A stretch of DNA of 64,000 nucleotides from Pseudomonas proteolytica (GTDB taxonomy: Bacteria > Pseudomonadota > Gammaproteobacteria > Pseudomonadales > Pseudomonadaceae), in contig NZ_VFEV01000014.1 of the NCBI RefSeq assembly GCF_007858275.1, forward strand, positions 62,001 to 126,000. The letters are read 5' to 3'. Numbering within the stretch: the stretch's first letter is position 1; each line of letters begins with the position of its first letter. Shown here piece after piece: positions 8,398-16,437 of the stretch. Below the pieces are notes generated by a model, which saw nothing but the letters and a program-made list of their open reading frames with translations, was not told the DNA's origin and did not search any database. The position numbers were made by a program, and so were the translations under genes.

Positions 8398-8740
8398 TGT
8401 GGGAGCTGGCTTGCCTGCGATGGCGGTGCGTCAGGTTCGAATGCCTGACTGACCCGCCGCTATCGCAGCATAGGTATCTACACAACTTTCAGAAACTGAC
8501 GAACTCTCCTGTGGCGAGCGGGCTTGCCCCGCGCTGGGCTGCGAAGCAGCCCCAAAACCAGCCGCTGCGGTGTATCTGGTACAACGCATTCGGCTTATTG
8601 GGGCTGCTTCGCAGCCTAGCGCGGGCGATGCGGCGTTCCGACAAGCCCGCTCGCCACAACTGAGCTATCTGCCTGGACTTAGGCGTTGCGGCAAAGTTGT
8701 GTAGATACCTATGGCTATCGCAGGCAAGCCAGCTCCCACA
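8398..8740. repeat. REPIN (TGTGGGAGCTGGCTTGC type) split by a 245-bp insertion
   Basis: The left arm TGTGGGAGCTGGCTTGCCTG at 8398 and right arm GGCAAGCCAGCTCCCACA ending at 8740 would make an ordinary REPIN of about 88 bp, much like the one at 32394, if 8469-8723 were removed. The insertion and its target duplication explain the extra length. Together with the terminator at 8762 this accounts for the gene-free stretch 8320-8803. Confidence 0.9.
8459..8723. mobile_element. MITE-like element copy 1 with 10-bp target duplications
   Basis: The element spans 8469-8713 (245 bp). Its ends are perfect 21-bp inverted repeats beginning CATAGGTATCTACAC (8469-8489 and 8693-8713). Directly outside on both sides lies GCTATCGCAG (8459-8468 and 8714-8723), a 10-bp direct duplication. 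The interior holds a second palindromic REPIN of the TGTGGCGAGCGGGCTTG type. It has no coding capacity, so mobility would need a transposase supplied in trans. The same 245-bp element is at 17318. Confidence 0.88.
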
Positions 8741-8761
8741 TGGGTTTTGTGGGGGTAATAC

Positions 8762-8785
8762 AAAAAAGGCGACCCGAAGGCCGCC
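8762..8785 (-). terminator. terminator of icmP
   Basis: On the minus strand GGCGGCC-TTC-GGGTCGCC is followed by six T. It lies just downstream of the icmP stop codon. Confidence 0.8.
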
Positions 8786-8803
8786 TCATTCAAACCGCGC
8801 GGA

Positions 8804-10147
8804 TCAGAACTCGTGATCAGCGGTATCCGGGTTCAGGTCACCGATGCCCAGCTTGCCAGCCGCTTGCTCGATGGAGCCGGTCTGCTTGACCAGGGATGCG
8901 ATAGCATCGCGCACGATCTGGTTGCCTGCGGTGTTGCCGGCAGCGATCAGTTGGTCGTAGTGCTCACCCTTGTTGGCGTGGTCGACAATGACCTGGATCT
9001 TCGCTTCGGTGGCAGCGAGGTCAGCCTTGAGGGCTTCATCGGCAGCCGGATCAACCTTGGCCACCAGGGACGACAGGCTGGCGCCGGTCAGTTTGGTGCC
9101 GTCGGTGCGGGTGTACTCGCCCAGGTAGACGTTGCGGATGCCCTTGGCGTCGTAGAAGTGCGAGTAGTGTGTGTTGTCGCTGAAGCAGTCGTGCTCGTCT
9201 TCCGGCGAGTTGGCTTCCAGGGACACTTTCATCCGCTCGCCCGCCAGTTCACCCAGGGACAGGCTGCCCATGCCGAACAGCATCTTGCGCAGGCCGTCGG
9301 TGCCAGGTTCGGCTTCCAGGGTGGCGCGGTAGTTGTCTTCGACGTTGGGTTTCCAGTTGCCGACCATTTCTTCGAGGTCGCTGACCAGCAGTTGGGTCAC
9401 GGCGCGCAGGTAAGTGCGGCGACGCTCGTTATGACCGCCGGTGGCGCCTGCGCCTTGCAGGTAGTCCGACGCTGGACGGTTGCCGGCGCCAGGGCCGGTG
9501 CCGTTCAGGTCCTGGCCCCACAGCAGGAATTCGATGGCGTGGTAGCCGGTGGCAACGTTGGCTTCGGAGCCGCCCAGCTCATTGAGGCTGGCGAGTTTCT
9601 CCGGGGTGATTTCCTTGACGTCGATCTTGTCTTCGCCGACCTGGATCTCGGTGTTGGCGATGATATTGGCGGTGGCGCCCGGGTTGCCGAGGGCGTGTTC
9701 GTAGGACTTGTCGACATAGTCGATCAGGCCTTCGTCCAGCGGCCAGGCGTTCACCTGACCTTCCCAGTCATCAATGATGGTGTTGCCAAAGCGGAACACT
9801 TCGCTCTGCAGATACGGTACGCGTGCAGCGATCCAGGCGGTACGTGCGGCCTTCAGGGTCTCGTCGTTGGGGTTGGCGAGGAAGGTATCGATGGCGGTCT
9901 GCAGGTTTTTTGCAGTGGCCTCGGAGTCGCTGTACACCGCGAACACGATGTCTGCGTAATGCGCGACGACCGCCTTGGCGGCAGCCTCGTCAACCTGGCC
10001 GGCGGTAGCGGCAGCCGCTGGAGCGGTAGTGCTGGCAGCTGGCGTTGGCGCCTGAGGAGCGGCGGCCTTGTCTTTGCCCTCGCCGCAGCCGGCGAGAGAA
10101 ATAGCGATGGCCAGCAGACTGGCGGTGGCCAGGGGCATACGAATCAT
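8804..10147 (-). CDS. icmP: imelysin-family periplasmic lipoprotein (IcmP/IrpA type)
   Basis: A 447-residue protein with a lipoprotein signal (MIRMPLATASLLAIAIS, then lipobox LAGC with Cys21). An Ala/Pro/Thr-rich linker and a peptidase M75/imelysin domain follow. The HxxE signature is seen in GYHAIEFLLWG. P. aeruginosa PA4370 (icmP) has the same bifA/sodB neighbours and was named as an insulin-cleaving metalloproteinase; related proteins are iron-regulated. I chose ATG 10147 because AGGA lies eight bases upstream and it yields a clean signal peptide; in-frame ATGs at 10156 and 10207 also exist. A terminator follows at 8762. Confidence 0.87.
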   Translation of the reverse strand: MIRMPLATASLLAIAISLAGCGEGKDKAAAPQAPTPAASTTAPAAAATAGQVDEAAAKAVVAHYADIVFAVYSDSEATAKNLQTAIDTFLANPNDETLKAARTAWIAARVPYLQSEVFRFGNTIIDDWEGQVNAWPLDEGLIDYVDKSYEHALGNPGATANIIANTEIQVGEDKIDVKEITPEKLASLNELGGSEANVATGYHAIEFLLWGQDLNGTGPGAGNRPASDYLQGAGATGGHNERRRTYLRAVTQLLVSDLEEMVGNWKPNVEDNYRATLEAEPGTDGLRKMLFGMGSLSLGELAGERMKVSLEANSPEDEHDCFSDNTHYSHFYDAKGIRNVYLGEYTRTDGTKLTGASLSSLVAKVDPAADEALKADLAATEAKIQVIVDHANKGEHYDQLIAAGNTAGNQIVRDAIASLVKQTGSIEQAAGKLGIGDLNPDTADHEF

Positions 10148-10270
10148 GGCGAACATCCTGCTTCGGTAGTTGATCGGGGCGCAATGCAGCGCGCAAAACT
10201 GCGACATAATGCGAAAGATTTGCATTTTCTGTAAAGAGTTAACGCAGTAAAAATTTCACATTCGCGCCCT

Positions 10271-10299
10271 GGCCGCCCAAGGCTTTGCCCTGGGTGGCC
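10271..10299 (-). other. strong hairpin between bifA and icmP
   Basis: GGCCACCCAGGGC and GCCTTGGGCGGCC (minus strand) can pair around AAA with two mismatches. There is no T-run, so it may be an mRNA 3'-end structure rather than a terminator. Confidence 0.45.
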
Positions 10300-10308
10300 A
10301 GCATGGCG

Positions 10309-12360
10309 CTATAAGATCGCCGCGTTGTTGCGCTCGGCCTGTTTGAGATAGGCCGCCAGCTCACGAGCCGGCAGGGGTTTGCTGTAGTGATAGCCCTGAC
10401 CCTCATGGCAGCCTTCGCTGATGATGTAGGCCTCTTGCTCGGGCGTCTCCACGCCTTCTGCAATGACCTGCATGCCCAGGCTTTTGCCCAGTTGGATGAT
10501 CGCCCGCACGATGGTGGCATCGTCATCGTCGTCCAGCAGGTCCTGGACAAAGCTCTTGTCGATCTTGATTTTGTCCAGGGGCAGGCTTTTGAGGTAGCTC
10601 AGCGACGAGTACCCGGTACCGAAGTCGTCGATGGCAATCAGCGCGCCGGAGCGGCGCAGGCTCAGCAAGTGCTGGGCGGCGGTGCTGATGTCTTCCATCA
10701 GGCCGGTCTCGGTCACTTCCAGCTCCAGGCTGCGCGGCGGCAGGCGATAGATCTGCAACAGGTTGTTGACCACCCGTGGCAGTTCGGCGTGGTGCAGTTG
10801 CACCGTGGACAGGTTGACCGCCATGCGCAGCTCGGTAAAACCCTGGTCGTGCCATTCGCGCAATTGCCGGCAGGCCTGGTCCAGTACCCACTCGCCGATG
10901 GGGATGATGGTGCCGTTCTGTTCCGCCAACGGGATAAACAGGTCGGGAGGTACCAGGCCGTGTTCCGGATGTTGCCAGCGAATCAGCGCCTCGACGCCGA
11001 CCACGCGATGATCCACATAGCTGATCTGCGGTTGGTACACCAAATGAAACTGGTCGCGGCCCAGGGCTTCGCGCAGGTCTTTCTCCAGCTCGCGGCGCCG
11101 GCGCATTTCGCTGTCGACGCTGGCGATATAGAACTGGTAGCGATTGCGCGAGCGGGTCTTGGCCAGGGTCATGGTCTGCTCGGCTTTTTGCAGCAGCTTC
11201 TCGGTGCTATCGCCGTCTTCGGGAAACAAGGTGATACCGATGGTGGCGCGCAGGCGGATCTGTTCGTGGTCGAGGGCGAACTCGGCTTCCAGGTCATCGA
11301 GGATGCTTTGGGCCAGCTCGGCGGCTTCGTAGGGCTGCTCGATATCGGCCTGGACCAGGGCGAACTGGTCGCCACCCAGGCGGGCGAGGGCGCCGAGCCG
11401 GCCGCTGTGGGCGCGCAGGCGGTCGGCCAGGGCCAGCAGCAGTTGGTCGCCGGCCTGGTAGGTGTACTGCTCGTTGATGCTCTTGAAGTCATCCAGCCCC
11501 ACGCACAACACCGCGACCCGGCGTTGACGGCGGCCGGCATCGATGAGGATCTTGTCCAGTTGCTCCTGCAGCTTCTGGCGGTTGGGCAGCCCGGTGAGGA
11601 AGTCGTACTGGGCCATGCGCAGCAGGCTGTTTTCGGCTTCATGGCGCAGGTGAGTGTTGCGTTCGATAGAGGCCAGCAATTGATTGGCGGTGTTGATCCA
11701 CAGCCCCAGTTCATTTTTCTCGTGGCCTTTGAGCTGGGGGATCTTGTGCTCGCTGGGCCGGTCGGGGTTGATCGAACTGAGGTGGCTGATGATCCGCGAC
11801 AGGGGCTTGGTCAGCAGCCAGTGGTAGACCAGGTACAACACCAGGCCCATGGCCAGGGCGCGCAGCACCCCGGAGATAAAGATGATCACCGAATTGACGA
11901 TAAAGCCCTGGCCATAGGTGGCCGTGTCGAGGGTGATGCTCAGGTCGCCGTAATACTCGCTGTAGGGCCCGCGCCCCACCAAGGGCGTCGTGAAGGTGCG
12001 TTCCTGGCCGAGAATCACGTCCGTCAGCCAGCGGCTTGGGGAGTGCTGCAGTTCCCGGCTCTTTTCGGCAAGCATGGGCTCGTTGGGGTGGCCAATGGAG
12101 GCCATACGCACTGCATCATCCTGGAACAGGCCCTCGATGACTTGCATGCCCATCTCACGGTCCAGGCTGTAGACGGCCTGGGTGGAAGGGTCGCGAAACA
12201 TGTCGAGGATGCGCTGGGCATCGCCTGCCACGGCCTGGCGCGTCTTATAGGCATCGAAGACGATCTGCGCCACGCTCAGTGCCACGCCCACAATCAGTGC
12301 CGACAACAGCACCACCCGGAGCAACTTCACCGACAAGCTGTTTTTGAGTTCCAGCTTCAA
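10309..12360 (-). CDS. bifA: c-di-GMP phosphodiesterase BifA (degenerate GGDEF plus EAL)
   Basis: A 683-residue inner-membrane protein. TM helices lie at about 13-32 and 153-182, flanking a periplasmic sensor region, with a HAMP-like linker after them. The GGDEF domain (about 250-405) reads GGDQF at 329-333, and the EAL domain (about 430-675) has EAL at 457-459 and DDFGTGYSS at 578. BifA of P. aeruginosa has the same GGDQF change and acts as a phosphodiesterase controlling biofilm and swarming. Gene order with icmP and sodB is also conserved. The DDDDD run at 610-614 lies within the EAL domain. Confidence 0.93.
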   Translation of the reverse strand: MKLELKNSLSVKLLRVVLLSALIVGVALSVAQIVFDAYKTRQAVAGDAQRILDMFRDPSTQAVYSLDREMGMQVIEGLFQDDAVRMASIGHPNEPMLAEKSRELQHSPSRWLTDVILGQERTFTTPLVGRGPYSEYYGDLSITLDTATYGQGFIVNSVIIFISGVLRALAMGLVLYLVYHWLLTKPLSRIISHLSSINPDRPSEHKIPQLKGHEKNELGLWINTANQLLASIERNTHLRHEAENSLLRMAQYDFLTGLPNRQKLQEQLDKILIDAGRRQRRVAVLCVGLDDFKSINEQYTYQAGDQLLLALADRLRAHSGRLGALARLGGDQFALVQADIEQPYEAAELAQSILDDLEAEFALDHEQIRLRATIGITLFPEDGDSTEKLLQKAEQTMTLAKTRSRNRYQFYIASVDSEMRRRRELEKDLREALGRDQFHLVYQPQISYVDHRVVGVEALIRWQHPEHGLVPPDLFIPLAEQNGTIIPIGEWVLDQACRQLREWHDQGFTELRMAVNLSTVQLHHAELPRVVNNLLQIYRLPPRSLELEVTETGLMEDISTAAQHLLSLRRSGALIAIDDFGTGYSSLSYLKSLPLDKIKIDKSFVQDLLDDDDDATIVRAIIQLGKSLGMQVIAEGVETPEQEAYIISEGCHEGQGYHYSKPLPARELAAYLKQAERNNAAIL

Positions 12361-12478
12361 AGGGTCATTCCTTGTTCCATTCGGGTAGCCTCAATATGCC
12401 ATGAGTATTGGCAATCCCGGGGTGGCAGTCAAAGGAACATTGCGGCTTGAGGAGTCTTTGGGAGGGGGGAGGGGCGTG

Positions 12479-12509
12479 AGAGGAGGGCGGATTATGTCCG
12501 CCCCCCTCT
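12479..12509. other. GC-rich hairpin downstream of the 58-residue gene
   Basis: AGAGGaGGGCGGA and TCCGCCCcCCTCT pair around TTATG. It has no T-run. The 219 bases between bifA and the small gene at 12580 hold nothing else that I recognise. Confidence 0.45.
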
Positions 12510-12579
12510 TGATCCACACGCATGAGAGCAGGCGAATGCCATGATGGCTCTCTGCACGCGGTCGTAAGCGTCTTTTAGA

Positions 12580-12756
12580 TTAGAAGTTAATCTGTACTGG
12601 CGCCTGCTGCTGTTGATCCCCGCCTATCTTGCCGGGCGCCTGGTCTCCAGCGCCCGCCGTCAACTCTTTGAGTGCATCCATCCCCATTTCCAGACCTTTT
12701 GTTACCAGTGGAAGAAGTGTTGAGGCGGCACCCGAGATCATCGACATTGGATCCAT
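12580..12756 (-). CDS. hypothetical 58-residue protein, Gly/Gln-rich C-terminus
   Basis: Starts MDPMSMISGAASTLLPLVTKG, continues as a short amphipathic helix (LEMGMDALKELTAGAG) and ends in a flexible part with QQQQ. ATG 12756 has AGGAGA eight bases upstream; an in-frame ATG at 12798 is less likely. There is no cleavable signal peptide and no Cys. Upstream is a possible HrpL-type promoter (12803-12831). The small size and the Gly/Gln content recall type III-secreted harpin-like or accessory proteins, but no homology is recognised, so the function is unassigned. Confidence 0.65.
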   Translation of the reverse strand: MDPMSMISGAASTLLPLVTKGLEMGMDALKELTAGAGDQAPGKIGGDQQQQAPVQINF

Positions 12757-12802
12757 ATTTGACTCTCCTGTTTGGGCTGAGAGAGTTATTTCTCTCACTT
12801 GT

Positions 12803-12831
12803 TGATTGGTTAAGTTCTGTCAGGGAGTTCC
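12803..12831 (-). promoter_or_regulatory. possible HrpL (hrp box) promoter
   Basis: On the minus strand GGAACT, 16 bases, then CCAATCA, compared with the hrp-box consensus GGAACC-N15/16-CCACNNA: one mismatch in each half. The predicted transcript would start about 40 bases before ATG 12756. This is a motif match by eye only. Confidence 0.35.
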
Positions 12832-12863
12832 ACTATTTCTGGGGTGCTTGCAACTGATCGCCC

Positions 12864-12890
12864 ACAAAAAAGCCCGGCAATTGCCGGGCT
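12864..12890 (-). terminator. terminator of sodB
   Basis: The perfect palindrome AGCCCGGCAATTGCCGGGCT (12871-12890) is followed on the minus strand by TTTTTTG. Confidence 0.9.
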
Positions 12891-12910
12891 CTTTGTACTG
12901 CAAGGGTTAC

Positions 12911-13507
12911 TTACGCAGTGAAGGTCTTGCCTTCGAACTGCTCGGCAACGAACTTCCAGTTGACCAGGTTCCAGAACGCTTCCACATATTTTGGACGCAC
13001 GTTGCGGTAGTCGATGTAGTAGGCGTGCTCCCAGACGTCGCAGGTCAGCAGCGGGGTATCGCCGCTGGTCAGCGGGTTGCCGGCGCCGATGGTGCTGGCC
13101 AGGGCCAGAGAACCGTCAGCCTTTTTCACCAGCCAGCCCCAACCGGAACCGAAGGTGCCGACGGAAGTCTTGGTGAACTCTTCCTTGAACTTGTCGAACG
13201 AACCGAACGCAGCGTTGATGGCTTCAGCCAATGCGCCAGTTGGTTGACCGCCAGCGTTTGGCGCCAGGCAGTTCCAGTAGAAAGTGTGGTTCCAGACCTG
13301 GGCGGCGTTGTTGAAGATGCCACCCGAAGAGGATTTGACGATCTCTTCCAGGGTCTTGCCTTCGAACTCGGTGCCTGGCACCAGGTTGTTCAGGTTCACG
13401 ACGTAGGTGTTGTGGTGCTTGTCGTGGTGGTACTCCAGGGTTTCCTTGGAGATGTGCGGCTGCAGGGCATCGTGTGCGTACGGCAGCGGCGGCAATTCGA
13501 AAGCCAT
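12911..13507 (-). CDS. sodB: iron superoxide dismutase SodB
   Basis: A 198-residue cytoplasmic enzyme that converts superoxide to hydrogen peroxide and oxygen. The metal ligands are visible: His27 ([11 protein letters not shown]), the His in WNHTFYWN, and Asp and His in [34 protein letters not shown] and FGSGWGWLV match Fe-type enzymes. ATG 13507 gives [15 protein letters not shown], the standard start, with AGGAGA upstream; the longer frame to 13555 is rejected. It is a single-gene unit with its own terminator (12864) and no gene in the 178 bases upstream, which should hold the promoter. Confidence 0.97.
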   Translation of the reverse strand: MAFELPPLPYAHDALQPHISKETLEYHHDKHHNTYVVNLNNLVPGTEFEGKTLEEIVKSSSGGIFNNAAQVWNHTFYWNCLAPNAGGQPTGALAEAINAAFGSFDKFKEEFTKTSVGTFGSGWGWLVKKADGSLALASTIGAGNPLTSGDTPLLTCDVWEHAYYIDYRNVRPKYVEAFWNLVNWKFVAEQFEGKTFTA

Positions 13508-13685
13508 GATAATTCTCCTAATCAGGTCAGTTGCGGTGAGCGCAAGGCCGATCACGGGCGGCCAAACAAGCGCCGGGGAGTTTGTACTCTTTGCGGCGCA
13601 GGGGCTGGATCATAGCACCGGGGGTGCGGCAAAACCACGCAACAACTGTGTGGAATAGAGGTTCCAGAGCGTTTTGGAATATTCC

Positions 13686-14285
13686 TCAGTTGCTGATCAA
13701 TTGATAGGCCACGCTGAACATCATCACCGCCACCAGCAGGTCCAGCAGGCGCCAGGTCGCCGGGCGTGCCAGCCACGGGGCCAGCCACGCCGCGCCGAGG
13801 GCCAGGGCGGAAAACCACAGCAAGGACGCACTGGCAGCACCTGCGACATAAGCGCCGGGTTCGGTCTGCTGGGCGCCGAGGGAGCCGATCAGCAACACCG
13901 TGTCCAGATAGACGTGGGGGTTGAGCAGGGTCACGGCCAATGCACTGAGCATTACCGCGCGCAGCGAGCGCACTTTTTGCCCTTCACCTTGCTCCAGGCT
14001 TTGACGTGAACAGGCGCGGCGCAAGGCCAGGGCGCCATACCACAGCAGGAACGCCGCGCCGCCCCAGCGCGCAATCGCCAGCAACAGCGGGTTATGCGCC
14101 AGCACTGTCGCCAGGCCGAATACGCCGGCAGCCACCAGCAACGCATCGCACACCACGCACAAGGCCGCCACGGGCAAGTGATGTTCGCGACGCAGGCTCT
14201 GGGCCAGGACAAACGCGTTTTGCGTGCCGATGGCCATGATCAGCCCCAAGGCGACCAGCAGGCCGTTCACATAACTCTGCCACAT
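13686..14285 (-). CDS. argO: LysE/ArgO-family basic amino acid exporter
   Basis: A 199-residue membrane protein with about six hydrophobic segments, expected to export arginine or lysine. LGLIMAIGTQNAFVLAQSLRREHH and VTLLNPHVYLDTVLLIGSLGAQ are typical of ArgO. It is divergent from argP with 95 bases between, the classic arrangement in which ArgP activates argO in response to arginine. The same pair lies next to sodB in P. aeruginosa. No signal peptide. Confidence 0.92.
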   Translation of the reverse strand: MWQSYVNGLLVALGLIMAIGTQNAFVLAQSLRREHHLPVAALCVVCDALLVAAGVFGLATVLAHNPLLLAIARWGGAAFLLWYGALALRRACSRQSLEQGEGQKVRSLRAVMLSALAVTLLNPHVYLDTVLLIGSLGAQQTEPGAYVAGAASASLLWFSALALGAAWLAPWLARPATWRLLDLLVAVMMFSVAYQLISN

Positions 14286-14380
14286 AATATTTACTCTGCT
14301 TGCTAATCAATGCTGGCGATTGTCGGCGTTGAGGTTGTATAAGAAAAACAAATATTGCTGATCGCTCATTAGGAAAACTG

Positions 14381-15274
14381 ATGTTCGACTATAAGTTGCT
14401 CTCCGCCCTAGCGGCAGTGGTGGAACAGGCCGGTTTCGAGCGCGGGGCCCAGGTGCTTGGTGTGTCGCAATCGGCCATTTCCCAGCGCATCAAATTGCTC
14501 GAAGCCCGCATCGGCCAGCCGGTGCTGGTACGCGCGACCCCGCCGACGCCCACGGAAATCGGCCGCCGCCTGCTCAACCATGTGCAGCAGGTGCGCTTGC
14601 TGGAGCGCGACCTGCAAAGCCAGGTGCCGGCGTTGGATGAAGAAGGCATGCCCGAGCGGCTGCGCATCGCCATCAACGCCGACAGCCTGGCGACGTGGTG
14701 GGCGCAGGCCGTCGGGGATTTTTGCGCCGAGCAGCACTTGCTGCTCGACCTGGTAGTGGAAGACCAGACCGTCGGCCTCAAGCGCATGCGCGCCGGCGAG
14801 GTGGCGGCTTGCGTCTGCGCCAGCGAACGCCCGGTGGCCGGTGCCCGCAGCCTGTTGCTGGGGGCCATGCGTTATCGGGCGTTGGCGAGCCCGGCGTTTA
14901 TTGCCCGGCACTTCCCCGGCGGAGTACGGGCCGATCAACTGGCGCGCACGCCAGCGCTGGTATTTGGTCCGGATGACTTCCTGCAACATCGCTACCTGGC
15001 GTCGCTGGGCGTGGACGGTGGTTTTGAACACCATTTATGCCCGTCCTCCGAAGGTTTTATCCGCCTGACCGAGGCCGGCCTGGGCTGGGGCTTGGTGCCG
15101 GAGTTGCAGGTGCGTGATCAACTGCAACGGGGCGTGCTGGTGGAATTACTGCCAGATAAACCCATCGATGTGCCGCTGTACTGGCATCATTGGCGCAGTG
15201 GCGGGCAATTGCTCGGTTTGTTGACCGAGCATCTGGCACGGGCTACCGGCCAATTGCTGGTGCCGTTGGAGTGA
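14381..15274 (+). CDS. argP: LysR-type regulator ArgP (IciA)
   Basis: A 297-residue LysR-type transcription factor. The N-terminal winged helix-turn-helix is visible in GFERGAQVLGVSQSAISQRIKLLEARIG, followed by the effector domain. The start LSALAAVVEQAGFERGA matches ArgP. It senses lysine and arginine and controls argO in other bacteria. ATG 14381 has AGGAA seven bases upstream. The shared 14286-14380 region is AT-rich and should hold both promoters and the ArgP site; I could not define a box by eye. Confidence 0.92.
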   Translation: MFDYKLLSALAAVVEQAGFERGAQVLGVSQSAISQRIKLLEARIGQPVLVRATPPTPTEIGRRLLNHVQQVRLLERDLQSQVPALDEEGMPERLRIAINADSLATWWAQAVGDFCAEQHLLLDLVVEDQTVGLKRMRAGEVAACVCASERPVAGARSLLLGAMRYRALASPAFIARHFPGGVRADQLARTPALVFGPDDFLQHRYLASLGVDGGFEHHLCPSSEGFIRLTEAGLGWGLVPELQVRDQLQRGVLVELLPDKPIDVPLYWHHWRSGGQLLGLLTEHLARATGQLLVPLE

Positions 15275-15326
15275 CCGTCGGCGTCAACGCAACTGCGATG
15301 AAAAATGAAAGAACACGGGGTAACAC

Positions 15327-16325
15327 ATGAAAATTCTGGTCACCGGCGCAAGCGGCTTCATTGGCGGGCGCTTTGCGCGTTTCGCCCTGGAGCAGGGCCT
15401 GGACGTGCGGGTCAACGGGCGGCGCGCCGAGGGTGTCGAGCACCTGGTACGGCGCGGCGCCGAGTTTATCCAGGGTGATCTGAATGATCCGGATTTGGCG
15501 CGCAACCTGTGCCGCGACGTTGAGGCCGTGGTTCATTGCGCCGGCGCCGTAGGGCTGTGGGGACGTTACCAGGACTTCTATCAGGGCAATGTGCAGGTCA
15601 CCGAAAACGTGGTCGAAGCCTGCCTTAAACAACGGGTCGGCCGCCTGGTGCACCTGTCGTCGCCATCGATCTATTTCGATGGCCGCGATCACCTGGGACT
15701 GACCGAAGAGCAAGTGCCCAAGCGCTTCAAGCATCCCTATGCGGCGACCAAGTACCTGGCCGAGCAAAAAGTCTTTGGTGCCCAGGAATTCGGCCTGGAA
15801 GTGCTGGCCCTGCGCCCGCGTTTTGTCACCGGGGCTGGCGACATGAGCATCTTCCCGCGCCTGTTGAAAATGCAGCGCAAGAACCGTCTCGCCATCGTTG
15901 GCGATGGCCTGAACAAGGTCGACTTCACCAGTGTGCACAACCTCAACGAGGCCCTGCTCAGCAGCCTGCTGGCCACCGGCTCGGCGCTGGGCAAGGCCTA
16001 TAACATCAGTAATGGCGCGCCGGTGCCGGTGTGGGACGTGGTCAACTATGTGATGCGCCAGATGGACATGCCCCAGGTCACTCGTTACCGCTCCTACGGC
16101 TTGTCTTATAGCATCGCGGCGCTCAACGAGGCCTTTTGCGCGATGTGGCCGGGGCGTCCGGAACCTTCCCTGTCACGCCTGGGGATGCAAGTGATGAACA
16201 AGGATTTCAGCCTCGATATCAGCCGTGCGCAGCACTATCTCGACTACCAGCCCAAGGTCAGCCTGTGGACGGCCCTCGATGAGTTCTGTCATTGGTGGAA
16301 AGTCCAGGAGCCGGGCTCCAACTAG
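15327..16325 (+). CDS. NAD-dependent epimerase/dehydratase family protein (extended SDR)
   Basis: A 332-residue Rossmann protein. The nucleotide site GASGFIGG is at residues 7-14 and the catalytic YxxxK in HPYAATKYLAEQ. RFVTGAGDMSIFPRLL and VHNLNEALL fit the 3-beta-HSD/OleD-like branch of the extended SDRs. P. aeruginosa has such a gene (PA4361) in the same position after argP. The substrate is unknown: sterol-like, nucleotide sugar or beta-hydroxy acid are all possible. It lies 52 bp after argP and a hairpin follows at 16336. Confidence 0.8.
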   Translation: MKILVTGASGFIGGRFARFALEQGLDVRVNGRRAEGVEHLVRRGAEFIQGDLNDPDLARNLCRDVEAVVHCAGAVGLWGRYQDFYQGNVQVTENVVEACLKQRVGRLVHLSSPSIYFDGRDHLGLTEEQVPKRFKHPYAATKYLAEQKVFGAQEFGLEVLALRPRFVTGAGDMSIFPRLLKMQRKNRLAIVGDGLNKVDFTSVHNLNEALLSSLLATGSALGKAYNISNGAPVPVWDVVNYVMRQMDMPQVTRYRSYGLSYSIAALNEAFCAMWPGRPEPSLSRLGMQVMNKDFSLDISRAQHYLDYQPKVSLWTALDEFCHWWKVQEPGSN

Positions 16326-16335
16326 CGTTGGCAAC

Positions 16336-16363
16336 ACCGGGAACCGATTTTTCGGTTACCGGT
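16336..16363 (+). other. hairpin after the epimerase gene, possible terminator
   Basis: ACCGGGAACCGA and TCGGTTACCGGT pair with one mismatch around TTTT. There is no T-run after the stem. Confidence 0.4.
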
Positions 16364-16437
16364 CGACCAAGGCGACGGGCCAGGGGTTTATACTCCCGCC
16401 GCTCAGTTTTTTTATGCGGCTATTTCAAGGTTGATTC

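Noticed and set aside
8469..8713. coding ORFs inside the MITE-like element
   Set aside because: Frames crossing it are short and break in the diverged loop of the other copy.
10208..10226. possible Fur box before icmP (AATGC-N9-GCATT)
   Set aside because: Symmetric arms exist but only about 7 of 19 positions match the Fur consensus.
8813..10234. 473-codon frame opposite icmP
   Set aside because: Antisense shadow; the imelysin frame on the minus strand has signal peptide, lipobox and HxxE.
10387..12450. 687-codon frame opposite bifA
   Set aside because: Antisense shadow of a GC-rich gene; the translation is Gln/His/Gly-rich without motifs.
12806..13615. 269-codon frame opposite sodB
   Set aside because: Antisense to a textbook FeSOD with all metal ligands.
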